DNA of 64,000 nt, taken from the NCBI RefSeq assembly GCF_004134775.1, contig NZ_SDOZ01000002.1:904005-968004 (forward strand), given 5' to 3'. Source of the DNA: Candidatus Borkfalkia ceftriaxoniphila (GTDB lineage: Bacteria > Bacillota > Clostridia > Christensenellales > Borkfalkiaceae). Positions 15,937 to 24,040 of the stretch are shown one piece after another. A model generated the notes under the pieces. The model did no database searches and was not told the DNA's origin. It saw nothing but the letters and a program-made list of their open reading frames with translations. Position numbers and translations under genes: made by a program. Each line of letters begins with the position of its first letter. The first letter of the stretch is position 1.

Positions 15937-17112
15937 TCAGCCCTTTTTCACTTGGTCCAGGTACTTTCCGATGCGCGAAGCCGCCTCGCTCAGATTCGCC
16001 ATGCTCGTGGCATAGGAACAGCGCACGTGAAATCTTCCCGCGTCGCCGAACGCGTTGCCCGGAACGACCGCCACCTTTTCGGCACGCAAAAGCCCGTTCG
16101 CAAAGGCCTCGCCGTCCGTTTGCAGCGATTCCACCGACGGAAACACGTAAAACGCGCCGCGCGGCTCGAAACATCTGAGGCCGCAGCCGTTGAAAAAATC
16201 CACCATAAATCGGCGGCGCTTGTCGTATTCCGCGCGCATGGTCTCGACCACCGAAAAATTGTCGGTAAAGCCCTCTTCCAACGCCTCGATGGCGGCATAT
16301 TGCGAATTTGTCGGCGCGCACATGATGACGTACTGGTGTATTTTAAAGAGCGCCTTGTCTATTTCGGGCGGCGCGCACACGAACCCGATGCGCCAGCCCG
16401 TCATGGCGAACGCCTTGGAAAAGCCGGAAATGAGCACGGTCCTTTCCCGCATCCCTTCGAACGAGGCGACGGAAACGTGCTTGCCGCCGTAGGTAAGTTC
16501 GGCGTAGATCTCGTCGGAAATGACCAGAAGGTCGTGCTTTACGATGACGGGCACGATGGCTTCGAGTTGTTCTTTGGTCATAATGCCGCCCGTGGGATTG
16601 TTGGGATAGGGCAGAATGATCGCCTTTGTACGCGGGGTGATCGAACCTTCCAGCATTTCGGGCGTGACGATAAACCCGTTTTCGCGCACGCATTTGACGG
16701 GGACGGCGTTCGCGCCCGAAAGATGCACGCAGGGAAAATAGGAAACGTAACTGGGTTCGGGGACCAGAATATCGTCGCCGACCTCGCAGATCGCGCGAAG
16801 GACGAGGTCGATACCCTCGCTCGCGCCCACGGTCACGATGACGTTGTCGGCGGGATAGGAAACGGAAAAACGCTCAAAAAGATAGCGGGAAATGAGTTCT
16901 CTGAGTTTGGGAATGCCGCGGTTGCCCGTGTACTGGGTATAGCCGCGCTGTACGGAGCGGATGGCAGCGTTGCGGATATGCCAGGGCGTGATAAAGTCCG
17001 GCTCGCCCACGCCGAGGGAGATGGCGCCCTTCATTTCCGATACGATGTCGAAAAATTTACGGATGCCGCTCGGCTTTAAATCCTTGACGCGCTGATTGAG
17101 AAAGTCTTTCAT
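15937..17112 (-). CDS. Class I/II aminotransferase (PLP)
   Basis: This 391-residue fold-type I aminotransferase has the GVGEPDF opening, NPTGG at about 170, SDEIYAEL, and SGFSKAFAMTGWRIGF with the PLP lysine. The C-terminal RCSYATS carries the substrate carboxylate Arg. It is of the PatA/aspartate-aromatic type; the true amino acid is unknown. It starts inside the stop of an AsnC-type regulator (ATGA), a common pairing in which the regulator senses the amino acid. Confidence 0.92.
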   Translation of the reverse strand: MKDFLNQRVKDLKPSGIRKFFDIVSEMKGAISLGVGEPDFITPWHIRNAAIRSVQRGYTQYTGNRGIPKLRELISRYLFERFSVSYPADNVIVTVGASEGIDLVLRAICEVGDDILVPEPSYVSYFPCVHLSGANAVPVKCVRENGFIVTPEMLEGSITPRTKAIILPYPNNPTGGIMTKEQLEAIVPVIVKHDLLVISDEIYAELTYGGKHVSVASFEGMRERTVLISGFSKAFAMTGWRIGFVCAPPEIDKALFKIHQYVIMCAPTNSQYAAIEALEEGFTDNFSVVETMRAEYDKRRRFMVDFFNGCGLRCFEPRGAFYVFPSVESLQTDGEAFANGLLRAEKVAVVPGNAFGDAGRFHVRCSYATSMANLSEAASRIGKYLDQVKKG

Positions 17113-17600
17113 GGCTGTACGGATAACCTCATGGAGTCGTCCGGTCTGTCCGCGATCGTGCCCTCGATCTTGTATTTTTTGAGGATGAAATGCGTCGCCG
17201 TGGATAAGATACCGTCGATGGTGGACAGGCGTTCGGCAACGAAACGCGACACGTCGCGCAGAGATCTTCCCTCGATAAACACCGCCAGATCGTAACCGCC
17301 GCTCATCAGATACAAACTCTGCACCTCGTCGAAGCGGTAAATCTCCTCGGCGATGGCGTCGAAACCGTTCACCTTCTGCGGCGTGACGCGCACTTCGATG
17401 AGCGCCTGCACGATCTCTTCCGACAGGGCTTCGCCGTTGACGATCGCCGTGTACTTGACGATGACGCCGCTCTCTTCCATATTTTTGATCGCGGCGGAAA
17501 CCTCCGCTTCGCTCGTGTCGAGCATAACGGCGATCTTGGAGGGGGAATACCTGCAATCCTCTTCGAGGATCTTTAAAATGTCCGCTTCCAGTTTTTTCAT
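17109..17600 (-). CDS. Lrp/AsnC-family transcription regulator
   Basis: This 163-residue protein has an N-terminal HTH (DILKILEEDCRYSPSKIAVML) and a C-terminal RAM ligand-binding domain with the VTPQKVNGFDAIAEEI and SGGYDLAVFIEG segments. Such proteins bind amino acids and form octamers on DNA. It overlaps the aminotransferase start by four bases, so it most likely regulates that gene and itself. Confidence 0.92.
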   Translation of the reverse strand: MKKLEADILKILEEDCRYSPSKIAVMLDTSEAEVSAAIKNMEESGVIVKYTAIVNGEALSEEIVQALIEVRVTPQKVNGFDAIAEEIYRFDEVQSLYLMSGGYDLAVFIEGRSLRDVSRFVAERLSTIDGILSTATHFILKKYKIEGTIADRPDDSMRLSVQP

Positions 17601-17728
17601 TTCCGAACTCCTTGTTTTTCTTGCAAACAGTATAAACTTTTCACCGCCCCGCTGTCAATCAGATTTTACTTTTTCGCGCAATTATGTTAAAATAGAATTA
17701 TCATCGGATCATACGTTAAGGAGAAAAT

Positions 17729-17989
17729 ATGTTTAAACTTTGGGCAAAGATCATGGCAGACGGGAAGATCCGCCGCCAATTCGTCTATGAACCGGACGAA
17801 AAACTCGATTATTCGCATTTTTTGTCCTATCTCATGGATATATGCCACGAAATGGATATCCCCACGCCCGTGCTCTTGAAGACGCATATTTTCAATTTCG
17901 CGAAATTCAACCACGTCAAATTTCTGCCCCGCGATTTTGTGGAAAGCGTGGATTTCGATTGCCTTCTTTTGGAAAATATCGTCCTGTAA
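17729..17989 (+). CDS. Conserved hypothetical protein (86 aa)
   Basis: This small soluble protein starts at an ATG preceded by AAGGAG. It contains a DYSHFLSYLMDICHEMDIPTP helix and a FLPRDFVESVDFDCL end. There is no signal peptide or known motif. I have seen similar short proteins in Clostridia but cannot name a family. It lies divergent from the AsnC-aminotransferase pair. Confidence 0.7.
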   Translation: MFKLWAKIMADGKIRRQFVYEPDEKLDYSHFLSYLMDICHEMDIPTPVLLKTHIFNFAKFNHVKFLPRDFVESVDFDCLLLENIVL

Positions 17990-18025
17990 TGCAAAATTTC
18001 CCAAATGTTGCGCATACTTTCGGGT

Positions 18026-18235
18026 ATGAAGATTTCCGCGATTCTTTCCATTGCCGCGCTCATTCTCTGCGGCCTGAATTTTTGTATCAACGCCCTGTTC
18101 GGCGTGGACGTTCTGCTCGTTTTATGCGCGTACAACGCCCTCGTATACCGCACCGTCAACAGTTTTTTCGGCGTGGCGGCGCTCTTTATCGCCTTCTGGA
18201 CGATCGCTTTCAAGCCTTTTCACAATCTCGGCTGA
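18026..18235 (+). CDS. Small hydrophobic protein (doubtful)
   Basis: From ATG at 18026 a frame of 69 residues is almost wholly hydrophobic, with two possible membrane helices. There is no convincing ribosome binding site, and an upstream TTG start is also possible. It may be a real small membrane protein or chance coding. Confidence 0.4.
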   Translation: MKISAILSIAALILCGLNFCINALFGVDVLLVLCAYNALVYRTVNSFFGVAALFIAFWTIAFKPFHNLG

Positions 18236-18242
18236 AAAATCG

Positions 18243-18272
18243 TTGACAAAAAGGCAGGATTTTTGTTATCAT
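18243..18272 (+). promoter_or_regulatory. queT promoter
   Basis: TTGACA at 18243-18248 is followed after 17-18 bases by TTATCA/TATCAT at 18266-18272, placing the transcript start just ahead of the riboswitch. Confidence 0.75.
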
Positions 18273-18277
18273 AACGG

Positions 18278-18317
18278 CGGTAGGTTTTCGGAAAACACTA
18301 CTTAAAAACAACCGAGG
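18278..18317 (+). ncRNA. preQ1-I riboswitch
   Basis: The leader fits the H-type pseudoknot of preQ1-I riboswitches. P1 is GTAG (18280-18283) with CTAC (18298-18301). P2 is TCGG (18288-18291) with CCGA (18312-18315). The A-rich tail TTAAAAACAA joins them. The P2 3' strand runs directly into the GAGG ribosome binding site, so ligand binding should hide it and switch off translation. The gene behind it, queT, encodes a preQ1-type transporter, which supports the call. Confidence 0.85.
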
Positions 18318-18326
18318 TAATTTCAT

Positions 18327-18869
18327 ATGAAAAAATTCACAACAAAAATGTTGTGCAGGGCGGGCATCGTGGCCGCTCTGTATGCCGTGCTGACCTTCGC
18401 TTTGGGAAATCTGTCGTTCGGAACTTTGGGGTTCCAGATCCGTCCCGCGGAGGCTCTTACTATTTTACCCCTCTTTTACGCGGAATGCGTGCCCGCGCTG
18501 TTCGTGGGCTGCCTGATCGCAAACCTCATTTCCCCCGTCGGCCCGTGGGATATTTTCGGCGGAAGCCTGATTTCCCTCATCGCCGCGCTGTGCACTTATT
18601 TTGCGGGAAAACTGATCAGAAACACGCCGCTGAAACTGGCCGTCGGCGGACTGTTCCCCGTAGCGCTCAACGCGTTCGGCATCGCCGCGATCATCGTATT
18701 TACCGCAGGCGAGGCGCTCTCTTATCCCTTTATGGTGCTTTCTCTCGCCGTGACGCAGTGCGTATGGGTCTATGCGCTGGGCGTTCCCCTCTACTTCGGC
18801 GTGCGTTCCCTGCGCGAACGCGGCATTCCCGCTTTTTGCGACGAGCGCCCCGTAAAACCGATCTCGTAA
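18327..18869 (+). CDS. queT: QueT-family queuosine precursor transporter
   Basis: This 180-residue membrane protein has about five or six helices and the family's typical AALYAVLTFAL, FGTLGFQIRPAEALTILP and SPVGPWDIFGGSL segments. QueT is thought to import queuosine precursors such as preQ1 as the S-component of an ECF transporter. A preQ1-I riboswitch in the leader gives independent support. No queuosine synthesis genes are in the window, consistent with salvage. Confidence 0.92.
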   Translation: MKKFTTKMLCRAGIVAALYAVLTFALGNLSFGTLGFQIRPAEALTILPLFYAECVPALFVGCLIANLISPVGPWDIFGGSLISLIAALCTYFAGKLIRNTPLKLAVGGLFPVALNAFGIAAIIVFTAGEALSYPFMVLSLAVTQCVWVYALGVPLYFGVRSLRERGIPAFCDERPVKPIS

Positions 18870-18874
18870 ACAAC

Positions 18875-18904
18875 AAGCCCCGCGGCACAGCCGCGGGGCT
18901 TTTC
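18875..18904 (+). terminator. queT terminator
   Basis: AAGCCCCGCGG pairs with CCGCGGGGCTT across CACAG and a T-run follows. Confidence 0.9.
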
Positions 18905-18939
18905 CAATATTTGCCAATACTTTTTTCAAAAAAAAGTGC

Positions 18940-19000
18940 TTGACAATCGCTCTTCAATCATTTATAGTATTACAAAGAGGATTATGTTGCATTTACAACA
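18940..19000 (+). promoter_or_regulatory. Promoter and possible operator of the Crp/Fnr gene
   Basis: TTGACA at 18940-18945 and TATAGT at 18963-18968 have a 17-base spacer. TGTTG-N6-CAACA at 18985-19000, between the start site and the ribosome binding site, is a candidate autoregulatory site. Confidence 0.75.
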
Positions 19001-19011
19001 AGGAGTGGGGA

Positions 19012-19659
19012 GTGGAAATTACGACGTCCCTGTTTGACGGGGTTACAAAAGACGAATACGACGCGATGATGGTCTGTTTCAAGGCCGTGGTGAAGACCTA
19101 TAAAAAGGGAGAAGAGATCACGGTCGGGCACGACCGCGTAGGCGTGGTGCAGAAAGGCAAAGCCAGCCTTTTGAAGACCGACCTGAACGGCGTGCGCACC
19201 ATTTTCGAACAGTTGCGCCCCGGGGGCGTGTTCGGAGACGTGCTCGCGTTTTCGGGCACGGACGCCAGTTTTTTCATCGTATGCGACGAGGACTGCGAGA
19301 TCCTCTTCATCGACTACGAGCATATCGTCAAGCGCTGCGAAAAGGCGTGCACGCATCACAGCGTAGTGGTGCAGAACCTCGTAAAACTGATGAGCGAAAA
19401 GACGCAGGCGCTTTCCGAACATCTGGAAATTTTAAGCCGCCGCACCATCCGCGAAAAACTTCTGGCATACTTCGTGACCGCTGCGACGAAAAACAAAAAT
19501 TATTATTTCACCCTGCCCTTTTCGCAGACAAGCCTTGCCGACTATATCTGCGTGGACAGGAGCGCCATGGTGCGCGAACTCAAAAAGATGAGCCGCGACG
19601 GCATCATAGAAATGGACAAGCGCAACGTGAAACTTTGCGCGCAATATTTTAAAAAGTAA
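19012..19659 (+). CDS. Crp/Fnr-family transcription regulator
   Basis: This 215-residue protein has an N-terminal cyclic-nucleotide-binding-like beta roll (residues 10-115, with GGVFGDVLAF). A long dimer helix follows, then a C-terminal winged HTH (FSQTSLADYICVDRSAMVRELKKM). The usual Arg-Ser-Ala ligand signature and Fnr iron-sulfur cysteines are absent, so its signal is unknown. The start is GTG at 19012, six bases after AAGGAG. It lies convergent to the iron alcohol dehydrogenase and shares a terminator with it. Confidence 0.88.
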   Translation: MEITTSLFDGVTKDEYDAMMVCFKAVVKTYKKGEEITVGHDRVGVVQKGKASLLKTDLNGVRTIFEQLRPGGVFGDVLAFSGTDASFFIVCDEDCEILFIDYEHIVKRCEKACTHHSVVVQNLVKLMSEKTQALSEHLEILSRRTIREKLLAYFVTAATKNKNYYFTLPFSQTSLADYICVDRSAMVRELKKMSRDGIIEMDKRNVKLCAQYFKK

Positions 19660-19666
19660 AAAACAA

Positions 19667-19697
19667 GAGCCTGTTCCGAAAGGAACAGGCTCTATTT
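19667..19697. terminator. Bidirectional terminator, Crp gene and alcohol dehydrogenase
   Basis: GAGCCTGTTCC and GGAACAGGCTC pair around a GAAA tetraloop, with A- and T-rich flanks on both sides. Confidence 0.9.
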
Positions 19698-20861
19698 TTA
19701 CAGACATTCCTGCAAAATTTGTAAAATATCTTTTTCCGTAAGCGGCGACCAGGCATTTTCCAGCCCCTCGTTTACGGCGATATGATGCGCCATTTCGCCG
19801 AGGCGCTCGCTGCCGATGCCCACTTCTTTGAGCGTCATGGGCAGGCCGAGCGAAACAAAATACGCATACGTCTTTTCGATCGCCTCGTTCGCGACGGCAA
19901 AACCGTCCTTGCCGTTTACTTCGATCCCCCATACGTTTTGGGCGTAATTTACAAAGCGTTCGAGCGTCTTTTCGCTCAGGATATGCCGCATCCATCGGGG
20001 CGTGACGATGGCGAGCCCCACGCCGTGCGTGATGTCGTAATACCCGCTGAGCGCGTGTTCGATGGCGTGGCACGGCCAGCCCGAATAGCGGTTGCCCAAC
20101 CCCGCGATGCCGTTGCAGCCCAAAGAACTTGCCCACATCAGTTGTGCGCGCGCCTCGTAATCGTTCGGATCCCCAATCGCTTTGGGCGCATAACGGATGA
20201 CCGTCTTTAGCAAACTTTCGCAAATTTTATCGGCGAGATAGTTGTTGGGCGCGGTAAAATACTGCTCGATCACGTGGTTCATGATATCCGCCGCGCCCGC
20301 CGCAGTCTGCCGCGCGGAAACGGTATAGGTGTATTCGGGGTCTAAAATCGAGAGCGCGGGGAAGAGATGCCCGTCGAGATAGCCGACTTTGTCGTTGGTA
20401 TCGGGCTTGGAGATGACCGCGCCCCAGTCGTATTCGCTGCCCGTGGCGGAGAGGGTGAGCACGGTGACGAGCGGAAGCGCCTTTTTTGTAGGGACTTTGC
20501 CCGTGATGAGATCCCACGCCTGCCCGTCGTAACACGCGGCGGCGCAGATCGCCTTGGAACAGTCGAGCACGCTGCCGCCGCCCACCGCGAGGACGACTTC
20601 GACGCCTTTTTCCTTGCACATCTTCGCGCCCTCCTCCACGCTTTGCAGTTTGGGGTTGGGTTCGATGCCCGAAAGTTCGTAGATCTCGAAACCGTCCAAC
20701 AGTTTTTTCACCTTGTCGTACAGTCCGATCTTTCGGATACTGCCGCCGCCGTAAGTGAGCAGTACTTTTTTGCCGTAAGCGGCGAGCCTTGCGGGCAGTT
20801 CTTCCACCTGTCCTTTGCCGAACAGCACGCGCGTAGGCGTGCAATACTCAAAATTTTCCAT
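19698..20861 (-). CDS. Iron-containing alcohol dehydrogenase
   Basis: This 387-residue group III dehydrogenase has the NAD(P) loop GGGSVLDCSKAI and the metal ligands in NHVIEQY, HAIEHALSGYYDITHG. The closest familiar type is the NADPH-dependent butanol/aldehyde reductase group (BdhA/YqhD-like). It interconverts aldehydes and alcohols using Fe or Zn. It probably forms a single-gene transcript. Confidence 0.92.
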   Translation of the reverse strand: MENFEYCTPTRVLFGKGQVEELPARLAAYGKKVLLTYGGGSIRKIGLYDKVKKLLDGFEIYELSGIEPNPKLQSVEEGAKMCKEKGVEVVLAVGGGSVLDCSKAICAAACYDGQAWDLITGKVPTKKALPLVTVLTLSATGSEYDWGAVISKPDTNDKVGYLDGHLFPALSILDPEYTYTVSARQTAAGAADIMNHVIEQYFTAPNNYLADKICESLLKTVIRYAPKAIGDPNDYEARAQLMWASSLGCNGIAGLGNRYSGWPCHAIEHALSGYYDITHGVGLAIVTPRWMRHILSEKTLERFVNYAQNVWGIEVNGKDGFAVANEAIEKTYAYFVSLGLPMTLKEVGIGSERLGEMAHHIAVNEGLENAWSPLTEKDILQILQECL

Positions 20862-20883
20862 AATAATTCGCTCCTTATCGAAT

Positions 20884-21588
20884 TTATATTCCGTAAACGA
20901 GATCGCGGACGATCTCGCCCGCCATCATGAGCCCCGCCGACGCTGGCACGAAACTGACGCTGCCCACAAATTTTTCGCCCGCGGCGGCAGCCGACCTGTC
21001 TATTTTTTCGGGCGGCTCCTCCGAGTAGATCGCCTTGACGCCCGTGATCCCCGTCTTTTTCAGTTCCCGCCGCACGATACGGGCGAGCGGGCACACTTTC
21101 GTATCTTCCAGAGGCGCCGCGCGGAAAGCACAGCCGAGTTTGTTGCCCGCGCCCATGCAACTGACGACGGGCACGCCAGCCGCCCGCGCCGAGGCGATGA
21201 GGCGCACTTTGTCCGCCACGCTGTCGATTGCGTCCGCCACATAGGAAAAGGCGGAAAAATCGTACTCCGCGGCGGTCTTTGCGTCGAAATACAGCGTCTT
21301 TATATGCACTTTGCAGTCGGGATTGATATCCGCGATGCGCTCTTGCATCACTTCCGTCTTGTACCGCCCCACCGTAGAGCGGAGAGCGACGAGTTGTCGG
21401 TTCAGATTGGAGGGCGAAACCACGTCCGCATCGGTCAGGGTGAGTTCCCCCACGCCGCAGCGCGCGAGCGCTTCCGCCGCATACGAACCGACGCCGCCCA
21501 GCCCGAACAGCGCCACGTGCGCACCCGCAAGTTTCCGCACGCCGCCCTCCCCGAGAAGGGCGGCTGTTCTGCAATAAAATTCTTCCAT
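20884..21588 (-). CDS. tcdA: tRNA threonylcarbamoyladenosine dehydratase
   Basis: This 234-residue E1/ThiF-like enzyme has the adenylation site GLGGVGSYAAEALARCG and the TDADVV...NLNRQ segment. It lacks the C-terminal domains of E1 enzymes. TcdA cyclises t6A37 in tRNA in an ATP-dependent step. I chose ATG at 21588, where the family's usual start aligns. A TATAAT ends only seven bases upstream, which points to a leaderless or very short-leader message. Confidence 0.9.
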   Translation of the reverse strand: MEEFYCRTAALLGEGGVRKLAGAHVALFGLGGVGSYAAEALARCGVGELTLTDADVVSPSNLNRQLVALRSTVGRYKTEVMQERIADINPDCKVHIKTLYFDAKTAAEYDFSAFSYVADAIDSVADKVRLIASARAAGVPVVSCMGAGNKLGCAFRAAPLEDTKVCPLARIVRRELKKTGITGVKAIYSEEPPEKIDRSAAAAGEKFVGSVSFVPASAGLMMAGEIVRDLVYGI

Positions 21589-21625
21589 AAAAAAATTATA
21601 CTCCAAAAGAACGCGTATCTACAAG
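21588..21625 (-). promoter_or_regulatory. tcdA promoter abutting the start codon
   Basis: Read leftward, TTGTAG, 18 bases and TATAAT lead to six T residues and then ATG, so transcription would begin at or within the start codon. Confidence 0.5.
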
Positions 21626-21654
21626 CGTTTTGTAAAAAAAATTTTCAAACACTC

Positions 21655-21683
21655 TTGAAAAAACAAAAAAAGTATAATATAAT
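21655..21683 (+). promoter_or_regulatory. Promoter of EF-G paralogue
   Basis: TTGAAA at 21655-21660 and TATAAT at 21678-21683 with a 17-base A-rich spacer. Confidence 0.65.
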
Positions 21684-21744
21684 GATAAAGTAAGCGACGA
21701 TTGATCTTTGCTTGCAGGCTATATTTTAGGGGGTTAGCAGATTT

Positions 21745-23811
21745 ATGAGTAAAATTCAGGCGGAAGACATCCGCAACCTTGCAATCATCGGGCACAGTGG
21801 CGAAGGCAAAACTTCGGTCTGCGAGGCGATCCTGTTCAACGGCAGATCGACCGACCGTTTGGGCAAAGTTCCCGACGGGAACACCGTAACCGATTACGAC
21901 GAACAGGAGATCGCGCGAAAGATGTCCATTTCGCTTTCGGTCGCATACACCGAATGGGAGGGAGCGAAGATCAACCTTTTGGACGTACCCGGATTTTACG
22001 ATTTCGAAGGCGAGATGAACGAGGCGCTCCGCGCCGCGGGCGGCGCGCTCATCGTAATGGGCGCGAACGGAACGGTGACGGTCGGCGCGGAAAAGGCGAT
22101 CGCGATCTGCCAGCGCGCGCAACTGCCTATGGTCATTTTCATCAACGGCATGGATAAGGACAACGCGGACTACGCGGGCACGGTGGCGGCGCTCAAACAA
22201 AATTACGCGGGCAAGATCGCGCCCATTCAGATCCCCATCATGCAGGGGCAGAAAATGATCGGTTATATCAACGCCATCAAAGAAAAGGCATACCGCTTTT
22301 CCGACGCGGGCTTGCAGGAGATCCCCATTCCCGAGGATATGCTGCCGACGCTCAAAGAAATGCAGGACAGCCTGACGGAAACGGCGGCGGAGAACGACGA
22401 CGCGCTTTTGGATAAATATTTTTCCGAGGGCGCGCTCACGCGCGACGAGATCGTGCACGGCATCCGCAAGGGCATTTACAACGTGAACACCATTCCCGTC
22501 ATGGCGGGTTCGGCGCTGCAGAACAAGGGCATCATCAATCTGATGGACGAGATCGTAAAATATATGCCTAAGGCGAAGGAACGCCGCGAAATGGTGGCGA
22601 CCGACCTTATGAAAGACGAACTGACGGGCGTTTCCTGCGAGGAGGACGGACCCTTTGCGGCGCAGGTATTCAAGACGGTGGTCGATCCTTTCGTCGGCAA
22701 ACTCAATATCATGAAAGTATTCCGCGGCATGCTCCGCTCGGGCTCGACGGTGTACAACGCGACGACGGGCAAAAGCGAACGCATCAGTCAGATCTATCTT
22801 TTAAAAGGGAAAAAACAGGAGCCCGTTTCCGAACTGGGCGCGGGCGATATCGGCGCGGTGAACAAACTAATCTCGACCAACACGGGCGACACGCTCTGCG
22901 ACGAGAACGCGAAAGTGAAGTTCGACGCCATTCACTTCCCCCGCCCCGTCTATTCCATGGCGGTGTACGCGGACAAAAAGGGCGAAGAGGATAAAATTTT
23001 CGGCGGACTCAATAAATTATCCGAAGAAGATTACACCTTTACGGTGGAGAAGAACGCCGATACGGGCGAAATGATTTTAAGCGGTCAGGGCGAAACGCAT
23101 CTGGACGTCATCAATAAAAAATTAAAGGCGAAGTTTAACGTGTCGGCGGCTTTGAGAACGCCGCGCATCGCCTACCGCGAGACCATCCGCAAGATCGTAC
23201 AGGCGGAGGGCAAGCACAAAAAACAATCGGGCGGGCACGGACAGTACGGTCACTGCAAGATACGGTTCGAGCCTTTCGACGGCGATTTCGAGTTTGCGGA
23301 AGAAGTCGTGGGCGGCAGCGTGCCCAAACAATATATCCCCGCGGTGGAAAAGGGGCTCAGGGAATGTCTGCCGTCGGGCGTTCTGGCGGGATATCCCGTG
23401 ACGGGGCTGCGCGCAGTCTTGTACGACGGCAGTTATCACGACGTGGATTCCTCGGAAATGGCGTTCAAACTGGCGGCGGCGATCGCGTTTAAAGAAGGGC
23501 TGAAAAACGCCCAACCCACCCTTTTGGAGCCGATCATGCGGTTAAAGATCCGTATTCCCGAAGCATATCTCGGAGATATCATGGGCGATATGAACAAGCG
23601 CCGCGGACGCATCCTCGGCATCGACATGGCGGAGGGTATGCAGATCGTAAACGCGGAGGCGCCGCAGTCGGAACTTTCCAAGTACGCGACCGACCTTCGC
23701 AGCATGACGCAGGGACGCGGACGGTTTATCGCCGAATTTGAACGCTACGACGAAGTGCCCGCAGCGGAATCGGAAAAGATCGTCAGGGCGCGGCAGGCGG
23801 AAAACAATTAA
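21745..23811 (+). CDS. EF-G-like GTPase paralogue
   Basis: This 688-residue protein has the five-domain EF-G order but altered GTPase motifs. G1 reads GHSGEGKTS, G3 reads DVPGFYDF (elongating EF-G has DTPGHVDF, with the catalytic His) and G4 reads NGMDKD instead of NKMD. Domain IV has GGHGQYGHCKI. This matches the second EF-G group of Bacillota, which may act in ribosome recycling or stress rather than normal elongation. It is monocistronic, with its own promoter and terminator. Confidence 0.9.
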   Translation: MSKIQAEDIRNLAIIGHSGEGKTSVCEAILFNGRSTDRLGKVPDGNTVTDYDEQEIARKMSISLSVAYTEWEGAKINLLDVPGFYDFEGEMNEALRAAGGALIVMGANGTVTVGAEKAIAICQRAQLPMVIFINGMDKDNADYAGTVAALKQNYAGKIAPIQIPIMQGQKMIGYINAIKEKAYRFSDAGLQEIPIPEDMLPTLKEMQDSLTETAAENDDALLDKYFSEGALTRDEIVHGIRKGIYNVNTIPVMAGSALQNKGIINLMDEIVKYMPKAKERREMVATDLMKDELTGVSCEEDGPFAAQVFKTVVDPFVGKLNIMKVFRGMLRSGSTVYNATTGKSERISQIYLLKGKKQEPVSELGAGDIGAVNKLISTNTGDTLCDENAKVKFDAIHFPRPVYSMAVYADKKGEEDKIFGGLNKLSEEDYTFTVEKNADTGEMILSGQGETHLDVINKKLKAKFNVSAALRTPRIAYRETIRKIVQAEGKHKKQSGGHGQYGHCKIRFEPFDGDFEFAEEVVGGSVPKQYIPAVEKGLRECLPSGVLAGYPVTGLRAVLYDGSYHDVDSSEMAFKLAAAIAFKEGLKNAQPTLLEPIMRLKIRIPEAYLGDIMGDMNKRRGRILGIDMAEGMQIVNAEAPQSELSKYATDLRSMTQGRGRFIAEFERYDEVPAAESEKIVRARQAENN

Positions 23812-23821
23812 AAATATACGG

Positions 23822-23856
23822 CAAGCCCCGACAGATTTCTGTCGGGGCTTGTTTTT
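23822..23856 (+). terminator. Terminator of EF-G paralogue
   Basis: CAAGCCCCGACAG and CTGTCGGGGCTTG form a 13-bp perfect stem followed by TTTTT. Confidence 0.95.
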
Positions 23857-23905
23857 CGGGCGGTTTACACCGCCCCGCACTTCCTATGCTTAATAACAAC
23901 TATTG

Positions 23906-24040
23906 TCAGTGTCTGGTATATTCGGGTCCGCAGGAACCGCTCGGTGCACATGCGCCTTTGGGGTTGCAACTGCCGCTGTCAGACGAATCGCCCATGGGCG
24001 CGCAAGAATAACTTTGGCTTTGTTTAAGTTTTTCAATCAT
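23906..24040 (-). CDS. Cys-rich RiPP precursor peptide (44 aa)
   Basis: The ATG at 24040 shares one base with the stop of the radical SAM gene (TGATG), and AGGAGG lies inside that gene's end at 24053-24048. The 44 residues comprise a short leader-like start (MIEKLKQSQSYS) and a Gly/Ser/Pro-rich core with four Cys at 13, 25, 31 and 37, the last three at C-x5-C-x5-C. Such peptides are substrates for SPASM radical SAM enzymes that form thioether links (sactipeptides or ranthipeptides). The family is not one I can name with certainty. No protease or exporter is seen next to it. Confidence 0.8.
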   Translation of the reverse strand: MIEKLKQSQSYSCAPMGDSSDSGSCNPKGACAPSGSCGPEYTRH

